Positions 1 through 9,342 of a DNA stretch of 64,000 bases are shown here, piece after piece. Source of the stretch: Saitoella complicata NRRL Y-17804 (taxonomy: Eukaryota > Ascomycota > Saitoellomycetes > Saitoellales > Saitoellaceae); contig NW_017566997.1 of assembly GCF_001661265.1 (NCBI RefSeq), positions 1-64,000 of the forward strand, in the 5' to 3' direction. Both the position numbers and the translations under genes were made by a program. Below the pieces are notes generated by a model, which saw only the letters and a program-made list of their open reading frames with translations, did no database searches and was not told the origin of the DNA. Every line of letters begins with the position of its first letter. The first letter of the stretch is position 1.

Positions 1-131
1 CCTAACCCTAACCCTAACCCTAACCCTAACCCTAACCCTAACCCTAACCCTAACCCTAACCCTAACCCTAACCCTAACCCTAACCCTAACCCTAACCCTA
101 ACCCTAACCCTAACCCTAACCCTAACCCTAA
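1..131. repeat. telomeric CCCTAA array (left chromosome end)
   Basis: About 22 perfect tandem copies of the hexamer CCCTAA fill the first 131 bases, and unique sequence begins directly after them. The C-rich strand read 5' to 3' inward from the end is what a left chromosome end should show, so this is a true terminus rather than an internal repeat. The complementary TTAGGG repeat is the usual telomere repeat of filamentous ascomycetes. No degenerate copies are visible, so the array was probably freshly maintained by telomerase. Confidence 0.98.
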
Positions 132-624
132 GCGTCAATATCTTTGCTCACGATTGAGCTAGTACCTTAAAGTTTTGCCGGCCCTACCCTTTTCGGGTTC
201 TCTAGGTCCAGTTCGATTTTCGTCGATTTCCGTCACCCAACCTTTTTGCCGGTGCTACCATGGGGCCTCTTGCTACCATGGGGCCTTCCCAGACCCGGCG
301 ATCCCTACCGCTTATGGTCTAGTCTTGCCCAAAACAGAGGTTTTATGCCATAAACCCTCCATGTACTAGTAATAGGAATAAACCTGAAGTATAAAAGAAC
401 AGATTCGCCGGGTCAATTTTACTGATTTCACAATTTTTTACCGGGCGTTTTCAGGTCGGTTTTCACGTTCGCCACGCGCGCGGCCAGGGCTAAATTACCG
501 GATTGGGCACCAAAAGAACGTCAAAACGGGGTTGCATCTTGGTAAGGCTAACTATATGTGGTGAAGGTTTCGAATTACCAGCAGTCCTTCGGAATGCTCT
601 GATTCCGGGTAACACATCTCTCCT
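132..624. other. subtelomeric non-coding stretch
   Basis: There is no convincing gene between the telomere and the first membrane-protein gene. The one visible structure is an 18-bp direct duplication at 253-288, two adjacent copies of a unit beginning TGCTACCATGGGG. The open frame at 175-369 covers this low-information stretch and resembles no family I know. No subtelomeric helicase or transposon fragment is recognisable here. Confidence 0.5.
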
Positions 625-2799
625 TCATCGCCGTCTCCTTCCCGACCACGTGCTCAATGGAATACCCTCTGAGTCGTAGTATTCGTGATGCTCGCTTTCA
701 AGTAACGGTTCTGCCATCCCATCCGATGAAGTCCCCCTCCTGAAAAGTCTCTGTCTCCTTGTCGCCATTCTTGTTGGACTTGCCGGTAATGAAGGTGACC
801 CCAATGACGACGGCGAGAGCTGTGGAGAAAGGGCACTTGGGTGCGTTTGCATCACAGCCGGCGACTCCGGCGGCGACGTTGACCATTCGGGGTTCCATTC
901 AGGCGTGTATGGACTTGAATACGGACTCCCCGGTGGCTCTGCCAACGTCATTGCAGCATTCCAATAGACGTCGTCATCATTGTGTTGCACATGCGTGTCG
1001 ATATCCTCGTATATGTCCAACAGCTCCTTCTCCTTGACCGTGTTACGCATTTTCTCGCCAACCTCATGACCTGGACGAGCGTGCAGGGCGTATACGTGGA
1101 TCAAGCCCGCTGCGGTAAGGGTTTGATCTCGAATTATACTTCTTGCGCGACGTTCATTGCGAGAGTTGATCAAGTCCCAGAAATTGTAGCAAAGAACGGG
1201 CACCATCCAAAGAGCAACGAGGATGTAAGGCCAAAAGGTGACTTGTTGGCAGTTATAGATCGTCTGTTGCTGCCTCCGACCAGTATTGACAACCGGCGAA
1301 AGTTTCGGAGCCCTAGTACTATTCACTTTATACGGAACGGACATTGCCGCATTGATGATGTGCGCGGTGAGATTGTTAACAAACAATGGGTTGATAAACG
1401 TAGCATTGGAGTTGGCGGCACCTAAACCCTGCCAAGCACCAAGGAGACCTTCCGGAGGCGCGAGATCAGTCGGCGAAAATGGTTTCCAGCCTGGATTTGT
1501 GACGTTCAGGGGCTCCGGCTTTGCGAAGAGACTGTTAGTGGAATTGTTCACCGGCCAGAACGTCGTTGTGCTATTCCTCCAGAAGCTGACGTTGCATGTA
1601 CCAATCCAGAACGAGCGATCGTAAATGACATTGTCAGGATCTTTCACGACATACCAGCCAGAACTGGTGGCGTTCTTGGCTCTGGTGATGTTTGTCCACG
1701 GGGTGCTTATTATGCTTTTTGCTGGGATCGTGTTATTCCATTGTGTGTCGTTCGGCGTATAGGGTGTCATGATGCCAATGGTGACGTTCCAAATTGAAGC
1801 TACCGGCGTCGTGTCTGAGGGCGGGTTGAGAAGAGAGACCCCGATGACGTCCAAGTTCAGCGGCCATCGTTGACCAGTGTAGTTGCCGTTAGCGTTTCCC
1901 GTGAAGTTCAACATATACTCGCTCTCAAAACCTGGATCCGATTGCCACACCCACCCGGCAGCGGAGTAATTACTGAAAGCATGAATACCGATGTCACCGT
2001 CATATGGCTCGCAGATGGCCACTGTCCCTTCGCAGAGGCCGATGGCTTGGGTAGTATTCTCGTTGGCATTTGGACACCAGCAATTCGTGGCCGCAAATGA
2101 CAGGAATCCATCTACTTCCATGGTCGTATCCGTGTGTAGCATGTTCCAATATGGCAATGGTCGAAATTGCCATCCTCCGCCATACATCTCATAGACGTCG
2201 CTTCCGTCCGAAGTGCTCCGGTTTCGGAATAGCCAAGATATATCAGACTGGTTTTCTGTTGCGAAATGGGTATACTTTGTGCAAGTGACCGTTTGCGTAA
2301 GGGACTGAACACCTTGAACGGCGCAGAAGGTGAGAAACCCACAAAAGCAGATGACAAGAACCCGTCGGAAAACTAGACGGTTCTGCTTATGAAGGAACGT
2401 GATAGCAGCCGCCATCAAACTTGCGCCATCTCCATTCCTGACTTCGTGATGAAACTCTTGAATTCCGATCCTCCTCGCGAGGGAAGCCCGCTGGTTGTCG
2501 ATAATCCCCCTGAACAGAAACCCGCTCAGAACGATCCCGGCTGCAATGGTTAAGAACTGCTCGATGGCATTGTATGCAAAGGCAACAAAACCGGCGGAGA
2601 TTGTAGGTCCATGACCGTCCTCGTTGCCCCAGGCGTAGGGTTGCAGCGTGACTGTACTCCATCCAAAAGGCGGACCAAAGCGGAGGTAGTTTTGCACCGT
2701 ATTTCCATAGTTGAAGAACAGGTATGCCAGCAGGAAATAAACGGCTTGGACTGCCAGTATAAGGCACTCGGCGTACCAGGTAAACTTAAACTTGATCAT
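625..2799 (-). CDS. subtelomeric four-helix membrane glycoprotein, paralogue 1
   Basis: Unknown function; 724 residues, intronless. I see hydrophobic helices near residues 10-31, 75-96, 145-166 and 535-555, so four membrane segments are likely. A roughly 370-residue loop between helices 3 and 4 is packed with N-x-S/T sequons and contains Cys motifs (GLCEGT; SFWIGTC-x-VSFWRN), which suggests a lumenal or outside domain. After helix 4 comes a charged segment with RSIIRDQTLTAAGLIHVYA, then a Pro/Ser-rich tail ending near EPLLESEHHEYYDSEG. The start MIKFKFTW matches MIKYKFTY and MIKYRFTW in the two other copies, which fixes the start codon. It is transcribed toward the telomere. I know no described family with this layout; a sensor or cell-surface role is speculation. 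Confidence 0.8.
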   Translation of the reverse strand: MIKFKFTWYAECLILAVQAVYFLLAYLFFNYGNTVQNYLRFGPPFGWSTVTLQPYAWGNEDGHGPTISAGFVAFAYNAIEQFLTIAAGIVLSGFLFRGIIDNQRASLARRIGIQEFHHEVRNGDGASLMAAAITFLHKQNRLVFRRVLVICFCGFLTFCAVQGVQSLTQTVTCTKYTHFATENQSDISWLFRNRSTSDGSDVYEMYGGGWQFRPLPYWNMLHTDTTMEVDGFLSFAATNCWCPNANENTTQAIGLCEGTVAICEPYDGDIGIHAFSNYSAAGWVWQSDPGFESEYMLNFTGNANGNYTGQRWPLNLDVIGVSLLNPPSDTTPVASIWNVTIGIMTPYTPNDTQWNNTIPAKSIISTPWTNITRAKNATSSGWYVVKDPDNVIYDRSFWIGTCNVSFWRNSTTTFWPVNNSTNSLFAKPEPLNVTNPGWKPFSPTDLAPPEGLLGAWQGLGAANSNATFINPLFVNNLTAHIINAAMSVPYKVNSTRAPKLSPVVNTGRRQQQTIYNCQQVTFWPYILVALWMVPVLCYNFWDLINSRNERRARSIIRDQTLTAAGLIHVYALHARPGHEVGEKMRNTVKEKELLDIYEDIDTHVQHNDDDVYWNAAMTLAEPPGSPYSSPYTPEWNPEWSTSPPESPAVMQTHPSALSPQLSPSSLGSPSLPASPTRMATRRQRLFRRGTSSDGMAEPLLESEHHEYYDSEGIPLSTWSGRRRR

Positions 2800-3812
2800 A
2801 TTGACCGACTCGAGAAATAAGGCAGGTCTTGTCGAAGACTACACCGTTTTTCGTAACAGACCACAATTCGATGGAGAGGGCCGGTAGTAAGTGCGATTCA
2901 GGGTCTTTTCAAGCCTTCCTCCGAATCAACCCACGGAGTACCGAGCGGCGAGGTAAAATGGTGGATGATGCGCCCTGCGCGAGGTGTGATCTGTACGTAG
3001 ATGGCAAGGCGAGCATTGTCGATATCCCTTCCCGTGACAACTCGAAGCATGTGGTTTTAGAGTTATCACTCGCGTGGATCGCACTGAGCCGAGGTATTTC
3101 GGACCCATCCCGGGCCGTTGGGGATAAGGTTGTTCCGCCGTGCCCTTATGGACCTCCTCCGATGGCACGAAGAGCTAGCGGGTACATTTGCTTTACGAAA
3201 ACCGGTCATCTTGCTCATCGGGTCAGAGCGAACGGAAGGTGTTTCCAAGCCCGGGATCGTACGCGGGTTTTGCCAGCGCGTTACTTGGCAATGGCGGAAC
3301 ACACGGATCGATCCTGTGCGGCATCTACATCCGGTCTCCACCGTCTTGATCACGTAAATCCAGAACTTCAGAAAATTGCAAATGCTAGGTGCACGCTCTT
3401 CCTTCGTTGTGTCCCCGATGACTTTCTGGATGTAGCAGCGTCTACAGCGGACGACGCAAACGCAGGAGAAGCTCGGTTGGAGTGACATATGATATCATGA
3501 GACTTTTGATTGGCGAGATTACCTTGAGGATCATCAGTATACACCACCATTTCGTACTGTCGAGTGCTCTTGAACTTGTTGTGCTGTCCAGCTTATGGCG
3601 GTCGTTGCTCAGGCAACGCCTTGATGTCGACGTACGGCGCACAGTGTACGAGTACGAGATCAAGCGTGGGTACCAAAGGTAAACAACTGTAAAGGACATT
3701 TACCATAAGCTTTATATTCTTTCGAGATTTTCATTAAGGCTACGAGGAGACCTGAAGGTAGCTGACGGCGCGGTAGGCCCTTCCCGAGCCGGCCTGATCT
3801 TCTCCAAGGTCC
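2800..3812. other. intergenic region between paralogue 1 and the HEN1-like gene
   Basis: About 1 kb lies between the start of paralogue 1 and the end of the HEN1-like gene. Both strands have overlapping open frames (2829-3485 plus, 3066-3488 minus), but neither has a recognisable motif, hydrophobic pattern or splice structure, and they overlap each other. It probably holds the promoter of paralogue 1 and the 3' flank of the methyltransferase gene. Confidence 0.45.
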
Positions 3813-5393
3813 TCAGTCCCACCCAACAATCGTCTCCGTACTCGCTTGTGGCACCGCGTCGTTCACTTCCATTTCCCACTCTGCCTCTTCAAAGGCATCC
3901 ACCTCTGCAATTTCTCCTTCTTCCCCTCCCGGTGGCCTTAAACAGAACTCAAACACGATCACCACGTCGTCCTCGCTTCCACTCTGGCCTGCATGCCCTT
4001 CAACGTTTATAGCTACCAGTTTCGGCTCGTCTCGATCGCGCAGGACCTCGTAAGGCTCTTGCGCCTCTTGTTCATCCGTCTGTAACTCAATGTCGACGGT
4101 GTCGTCATACGGCCACCTCTCTCCCTTCACCTCCCCAAGCATGCTGCAAAATAGCCCAAAATGATACCTCCATACCCTTTGTAGCTCGAATTTCATGTCC
4201 CAAACCTCTTTCGGAGTCGCTTTGACTTTGACCTTCTCCTTGTTCGCCTTGCATCCGCGCAAGTCACAACCCGTATTCGTGGCTGTAACCAGTTTCGCCT
4301 TCTCAAACGCATTTTTGGGGACAAAGATGCTGGCAACGTCTCTCACGCAGCTCAAAACTTTGTCCATGGAAGGTGGCCAACCTTCATTCTCAGCGACAGG
4401 GTAAATATGTCGTCTGATTGGTGTCAGCGCCGATCTTCCCTTGCGGACATTGTTCGCGCTGGGACTCGAGGTCGTTGCACCGGTACCCGACAACGCCGCT
4501 GGCGAAGAAGGAAGAACGGTAAACAACGCACACTGACTCGCTTCACCCACTGTATCTCGAAACGGCAGCAGTAACTCCACGTACGGTTCAATGGACGGCG
4601 ACGACGCATCGATGAGGTTTTTCACTGTGCCTATCTCAGACATCTCAACCTCGTAATTAAACTTGAAAGCGATGGCGTGACACCTACAGAAAACCGATCA
4701 TTAGCATCGTGTTCTCGTTTCTCCTCGGGTGATTGCGTACCATTGATTGAACTCTGGACGAGTCCACTCGAATCTGTGATCATGATGTCGCATCCGATAC
4801 GGCACACCAGGTCTGGTGAAGCCCCCGACACGAGCGTCCCCCTCGCCCTGCTCCCCTTCCGCATCCCAGGCAAGCTCCTCGAGCAACTCGAAAACTGCGT
4901 TAAACTCCCTATTCGGAGTTGTCAACACCACCGCCTTGGGCGCCAGCCGCCCAAACACCACCTCCGGAAACGCCTCAAGAATCTCAGGATCAAGATGCTC
5001 CACAACCTCACTCGCAACAACTACATCTGCCTCACACTCCTTCCCGATATCCCTGAAATCGCCTTCCCAAATCTCAACTTCCAATTTCCGCCACCTTATC
5101 CCTACCCCGTGATCCGCCTCCGTTACCGCTGTCCTCTCTACCGCTTTTTGGCACTCACTCAGATCGACGTCCACACCCTTCAGATGTTGCAGCGGAAGTC
5201 GATCATCGCATGGAGTAAGAAATGAGATGAGAGGGCCGGAACCGCAGCCGAGGTCGAGGAGAGACGTTGGGCGGGGAACGGGGAGCGAGAGGAGCTCTTG
5301 GTGTATGTGTGCGTTGCGCTGGACTGAGAGTGGCGGATCGAAGCGAGGATTTGGAGGTACCTGAACCGGTAGAGCCTCCAGCTGCGTGTTCAT
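3813..5393 (-). CDS. hen1: HEN1-type small-RNA 2'-O-methyltransferase
   Basis: The predicted enzyme transfers a methyl group from SAM to the 3'-terminal 2'-OH of small RNAs, protecting them from tailing and decay. Two exons, 5393..4741 and 4683..3813, are joined across a 57-nt intron (donor GTACGC, acceptor CTGTAG) and give 507 residues; splicing rebuilds W-C-H-A after EFNQ. Visible motifs are the SAM-binding LLDLGCGSG (45-53), the metal-binding SEVVEHLDP (E129, E132, H133), TTPNREFN (158-165) and RHHDHRFEWTRPEF (202-215), which supplies the remaining His ligand. This E-x-x-E-H plus distal His set is specific to HEN1. The C-terminal half (about 240-507) is fungal-specific and acidic near its end. 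It sits between two copies of the subtelomeric membrane family. Call confident; substrate in this fungus unknown. Confidence 0.88.
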
Positions 5394-6229
5394 TGCGGAA
5401 CCGGTGCGGTTTATCGTGTCAGGCAGAAATAGGCCAGCTTCGAATTACCGCTTCCCACGGTGTATCGGAATGGCCCACTCTAACCCTAACCCTAAGCCTT
5501 GAGCAGAAAGTGCGGGTACCACAGGATACAGACCGAATGAAGTTACCCTTTGATAACCTTCAGATTCAACTGCCCGGCTCGATATCACTTGCCTATTGGT
5601 AAAACTGCTGTCGATATCCTTGTCAATTAAAGTTGGGGTCAGTGCGGGCCAGTCGCGCTGGTGTGCAGCTAGCTCCTTGCAGTCTCAGGCCAACCTCCAT
5701 GGTTCTGCTACACCCGGCCCGTGAACGATGACCGTCACGGAGATGGATTAAGGATGTAAGCAGCTGTTGCGCTATGCTCCATTCGATAGAACATTTTTCT
5801 TGTCTGTCGGCGGCCATCTATAACTCATAATATGATGCCCGGCATGCCTCCCTGATCCGCGGCGCACAAAACGACGATTCGCCCAAGAATGAGGCTGGCT
5901 AAGAGGCTCGACTTGGTGATCATAATTCCAGAGATGCCTTGGCCGAGGTCTGGCTGCCAAATCACCATCCACGGTTTGTCAAGCCGTTGTTCCTCGGCCC
6001 CGCACATGCCGCCAGCCGCCCACACATGAACCGGGCCGGACATGCTTCTCAGTTAAACTTGCAGCTAGTTGATCGTTGGATGAACTACAAAAGGAATCGG
6101 CTGCACAGCTGTTGGTTACCTCAATCTTGACCCTCGACCACGGCTAGCACTGCTGTCTCGTCATCCTATCGACATCACGTCGTTGATTTAGATCCAGAGC
6201 CCGTTATCAACTGCGAGGCAAACGTCAGC
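5394..6229. other. intergenic region, divergent promoter of HEN1-like gene and paralogue 2
   Basis: This 0.8-kb stretch separates the divergently transcribed HEN1-like gene and paralogue 2. Apart from the telomere-like repeat at 5480-5495 I see no gene, tRNA or transposon. The small open frames on both strands lack motifs and overlap one another. Confidence 0.5.
5480..5495. repeat. interstitial telomere-like repeat
   Basis: A short run CTAACCCTAACCCTAA (2.7 copies of CCCTAA) lies about 90 bases upstream of the HEN1-like start codon, in the same orientation as the chromosome-end array. It may be a healed break, a relic of an older chromosome end, or a telobox-like protein-binding site in the promoter. 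Confidence 0.85.
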
Positions 6230-8314
6230 ATGATCAAGTACAAGTTCACATACGGCAATGAATGTATCGTCATCCTTATCCAGTTCGCCTACTTCCTCAT
6301 CGCCTTCTGGGTCTTCAACTTCGGTCAAAACTGGCAAAACATTATCACATCCTCCCCCGCATTCGCCTGGAGTACATTTACACTCCCGCCAACCTACTGG
6401 GGAGTTGGACATATCAATTCCGGGTTCGTGGCGTTTATGTTCAATGGATTCGAACAATTCTTCACCGTCATCGCTGGAATTATCCTCGGGGCTTTCCTGT
6501 TTCAAGGTGTTGTGGAAAATGCGAGGGCCTCGCTTGCACTGAGGATCGCGATCCAAGATTTATTCGTGTCGATCACTGGAGGGGATGGACCCGGCCTCCT
6601 CGCTGCGTGTGCGCACTTTATGAAAGCGGAGAAGGGAGTCATGGCAAAGCGGCTTGTCATCGTCATCATCTGTGGTCTTCTCAACTTCCTCGGAGTCCAA
6701 GGCGTTCAAAGTCTTCAAAACACTGCAGCATGTTGGCAGCCCAAACCTGGCCACGGTATACAGGACGATACTTCCTGTCTATTCATCTCGGGGAACAATA
6801 ATGGAACGGACAACATCTACAAAACCTTCGCCGAAGAACCGACCTACCAACCCCTCCTCTACTACGACCTCCTGAATCTGAACGCAACCATGGAGAATGA
6901 AGGCTTCATATCCTTCATCGCCGCGAATTGCTGGGGTAACCTGCCGGACAACACAAGCCAGGTCGTGGGATTGTGTGAGGGCACACAGGTGACATGCACG
7001 CCGTACACCGGTCCCTTCAACGTAAACGCTACCAGCTCGAAGATCACTCCAGTTCAGTTGAACCCACCAGCTGCGGATACTACGACATATCCGTTCCTGT
7101 ATGACGATGCGGGAGTATATATATTGCAACACGGCAAATTCTCCGAAGTCGCTAAGGTGTGGAACATGACCGTCGGAGTGGTTGTTCCCGTTATTCCAAA
7201 CACGACCGTGGCCGCCAACTCGCTCAACATCACACATGGTCATGCCGGCTACGAAAAGATTGATACCTCCTCTCCTGCACATCTTGGAGATGGGTGGTAC
7301 ACGATGACCGATTACAGCGTCACCGGTGCTTTGTTTAACCGATCCTTCTGGATGGGCGAATGTTCCATATCTTTTTGGAGAGACAACCAGTCGACTTTTT
7401 TCCCGCAAAACCAAAGCGTTCAATTCGATCCACGCGATCCAGAGATTCTGGTGGATAACGTCGTTTGGACACTGCACCCCATCGACGAAACTTCCGCAGA
7501 CGCTCCCGCTGTCATCTGTGAAGACGAAGGCATCACGCAAGCTTGGCACGGTCTGCAATATCCAACAGAAAACGCGACGGTCGACACCTTCACCAACCCA
7601 CTTACCGAACAACTGATCTCGCACACATACCACTCCCTCCTCTCCTCCCTCCGCGCCGGCACCTCCAACAGAACTGTCCAAGGAACCCTCTCCACCTCCA
7701 CCTTCCCCTACCACTACATCTGGCAAGAACCAGACATGTGCGCCGTCATCACTCTCTGGCCGTACCTCCTCCTCCCAATCTGGATGATCCCGATCCTCCT
7801 CTACAACCTCTACCAACTCATCCGAACTCGTCGCGAGCGGTACGCGCGGAGTGTGATTAGGGATCAATGCTTGACAGCCGAGGGGTTGATCCATGTTTAT
7901 GCCATGTACGCACGTATGGAGAAAAACATCGATCGCCTCCCACGGTCCGCGAAGAGGCACGCCCTATTCGCGTTATACGAGAAGATCGAAACAGAGGTCC
8001 GTCATGATTCGGAGGATGTATACTGGGATGCGCCGGAGGGGCCGGGTAGTTTGCCGACAGGACCGGAAGCGCGGAAGGATGAGGATATGATGTATGGTCA
8101 GCCCGATACGGCGTATCCATCGTATCCAATGGCACCGGTCAGTCCAGCGTATGCACCGCTGATGTATACGAGCCCCATGCAATCGCCGTCGTTTCCACGA
8201 GCTCGAGGAGGACAACACGCGTACGGCAGGTCCAGCCCGCCGATGCAGGAGCCGTTACTGGGTGGTGAGAGTGGGTATTACGATTCAGCGGGCGTGTATC
8301 ATCACCAATATTGA
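6230..8314 (+). CDS. subtelomeric four-helix membrane glycoprotein, paralogue 2
   Basis: 694 residues, intronless, and the best-preserved copy of the family. Helices lie near residues 10-32, 72-95, 137-160 and 508-530. The loop between helices 3 and 4 has many sequons and the family Cys motifs NCWGNLPDNTS...GLCEGT and RSFWMGECSISFWRDN. The post-membrane block RYARSVIRDQCLTAEGLIHVYAMYAR is the most conserved part of the family, so it probably carries the cytosolic function. The Pro/Tyr-rich tail ends with EPLLGGESGYYDSAG, matching the end of paralogue 1. It is divergent from the HEN1-like gene and in tandem with paralogue 3. I do not recognise the family; membrane location is inferred from hydrophobicity only. 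Confidence 0.85.
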   Translation: MIKYKFTYGNECIVILIQFAYFLIAFWVFNFGQNWQNIITSSPAFAWSTFTLPPTYWGVGHINSGFVAFMFNGFEQFFTVIAGIILGAFLFQGVVENARASLALRIAIQDLFVSITGGDGPGLLAACAHFMKAEKGVMAKRLVIVIICGLLNFLGVQGVQSLQNTAACWQPKPGHGIQDDTSCLFISGNNNGTDNIYKTFAEEPTYQPLLYYDLLNLNATMENEGFISFIAANCWGNLPDNTSQVVGLCEGTQVTCTPYTGPFNVNATSSKITPVQLNPPAADTTTYPFLYDDAGVYILQHGKFSEVAKVWNMTVGVVVPVIPNTTVAANSLNITHGHAGYEKIDTSSPAHLGDGWYTMTDYSVTGALFNRSFWMGECSISFWRDNQSTFFPQNQSVQFDPRDPEILVDNVVWTLHPIDETSADAPAVICEDEGITQAWHGLQYPTENATVDTFTNPLTEQLISHTYHSLLSSLRAGTSNRTVQGTLSTSTFPYHYIWQEPDMCAVITLWPYLLLPIWMIPILLYNLYQLIRTRRERYARSVIRDQCLTAEGLIHVYAMYARMEKNIDRLPRSAKRHALFALYEKIETEVRHDSEDVYWDAPEGPGSLPTGPEARKDEDMMYGQPDTAYPSYPMAPVSPAYAPLMYTSPMQSPSFPRARGGQHAYGRSSPPMQEPLLGGESGYYDSAGVYHHQY

Positions 8315-9342
8315 TGGCTGAACCGGCATCTTGGATCTGCACGTGGAGTCAAGCCAGTAGTGAGATCTTGAGCTTTGGTCGATGGCATCGTGGCCGTGTG
8401 TGGAGATGTCAAGTTGTCCCTACTTATATCTCTAATTCTGGCACACATAGTAACCACATGGCATTATCACAATGATGCTGCTATTTCCCATGGATATCTC
8501 CCGCTCGTAAAATAAAGTTTGTGCGTTGCCGGCTTCGCACGCGGCCCGCACGCGGCCCGTACGCCGGTTCAGGCCGGCACCACATCAAGGACCAGGTTTT
8601 CGACAAGCAAAACTTGAGGGTGTGCACGAGCTATTCGTGGTTCGACGTTATTCTACAAGCGACATCTACATGGATATGGCTCTGCCTACCGGGATCATGG
8701 TTTCGAATCGGGCCTCGACAAAGTTGCTATTCTTGCTTGTCAGGCTCAGGCGGGCCGGCTCGGGCTTTTCATCTCATGCCAATCTGATCGATCTCGACTT
8801 GCGCTTATAGTGCTGTCCGGTTTGATAACGGTCCCTGTTTACGCAACAGAAGGCCGGACGTCTCCCAATTCTCACCCGGATACTGTCAATCAGCCTGCCG
8901 ACAGATCTTTGCACAGCCGCCAGGCTCGCCTCCAGTATCGGCTATCAGAAGCATAGCCTCACTGATTAAACGAGCGGGAACCGGGCCGTTGATCCTCGCC
9001 ATGAGGATGAAGCTTATCGCGTACCGAGGATGGGCTCATGTCGCGGGCGTTAGAACCACGCTCGGCTGGCGGGAGACAAGACCTCATGGTGCTTGTGAGG
9101 GTTACGGCGATACATAAGAAGCCTGTGTCCGACCGACGGTTTTTGTACAGCATTGCAGCCTGCTATCAACTACCTCGATGCTTGATTGGTCTTTGTGATA
9201 GACTGGAAGTACTCAATCAGTACATCAGTCAATACACGCGGTGCATGCAAACATTCACGGTTGTTCGCCGTATCACCGCTACCGATCACGCCTTTCGTCC
9301 CTTGTTTGTCATATCTTCTTTGACGCTCTTGTGTGGATCACG
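8315..9342. other. intergenic region between paralogues 2 and 3
   Basis: One kilobase with no recognisable gene. Two overlapping frames at 8521-8810 are shifted readings of the same bases with no family resemblance. The 3' flank of paralogue 2 and the promoter of paralogue 3 must lie here. Confidence 0.5.

Noticed and set aside
2829-3485. 218-codon plus-strand frame between paralogue 1 and HEN1
   Set aside because: No motif, no hydrophobic or repeat pattern, overlaps minus-strand frames of similar quality; chance in GC-rich DNA is sufficient.
6779-7960. 393-codon minus-strand frame opposite paralogue 2
   Set aside because: Paralogue 2 is supported by two family members; the antisense frame is not conserved opposite paralogues 1 and 3.
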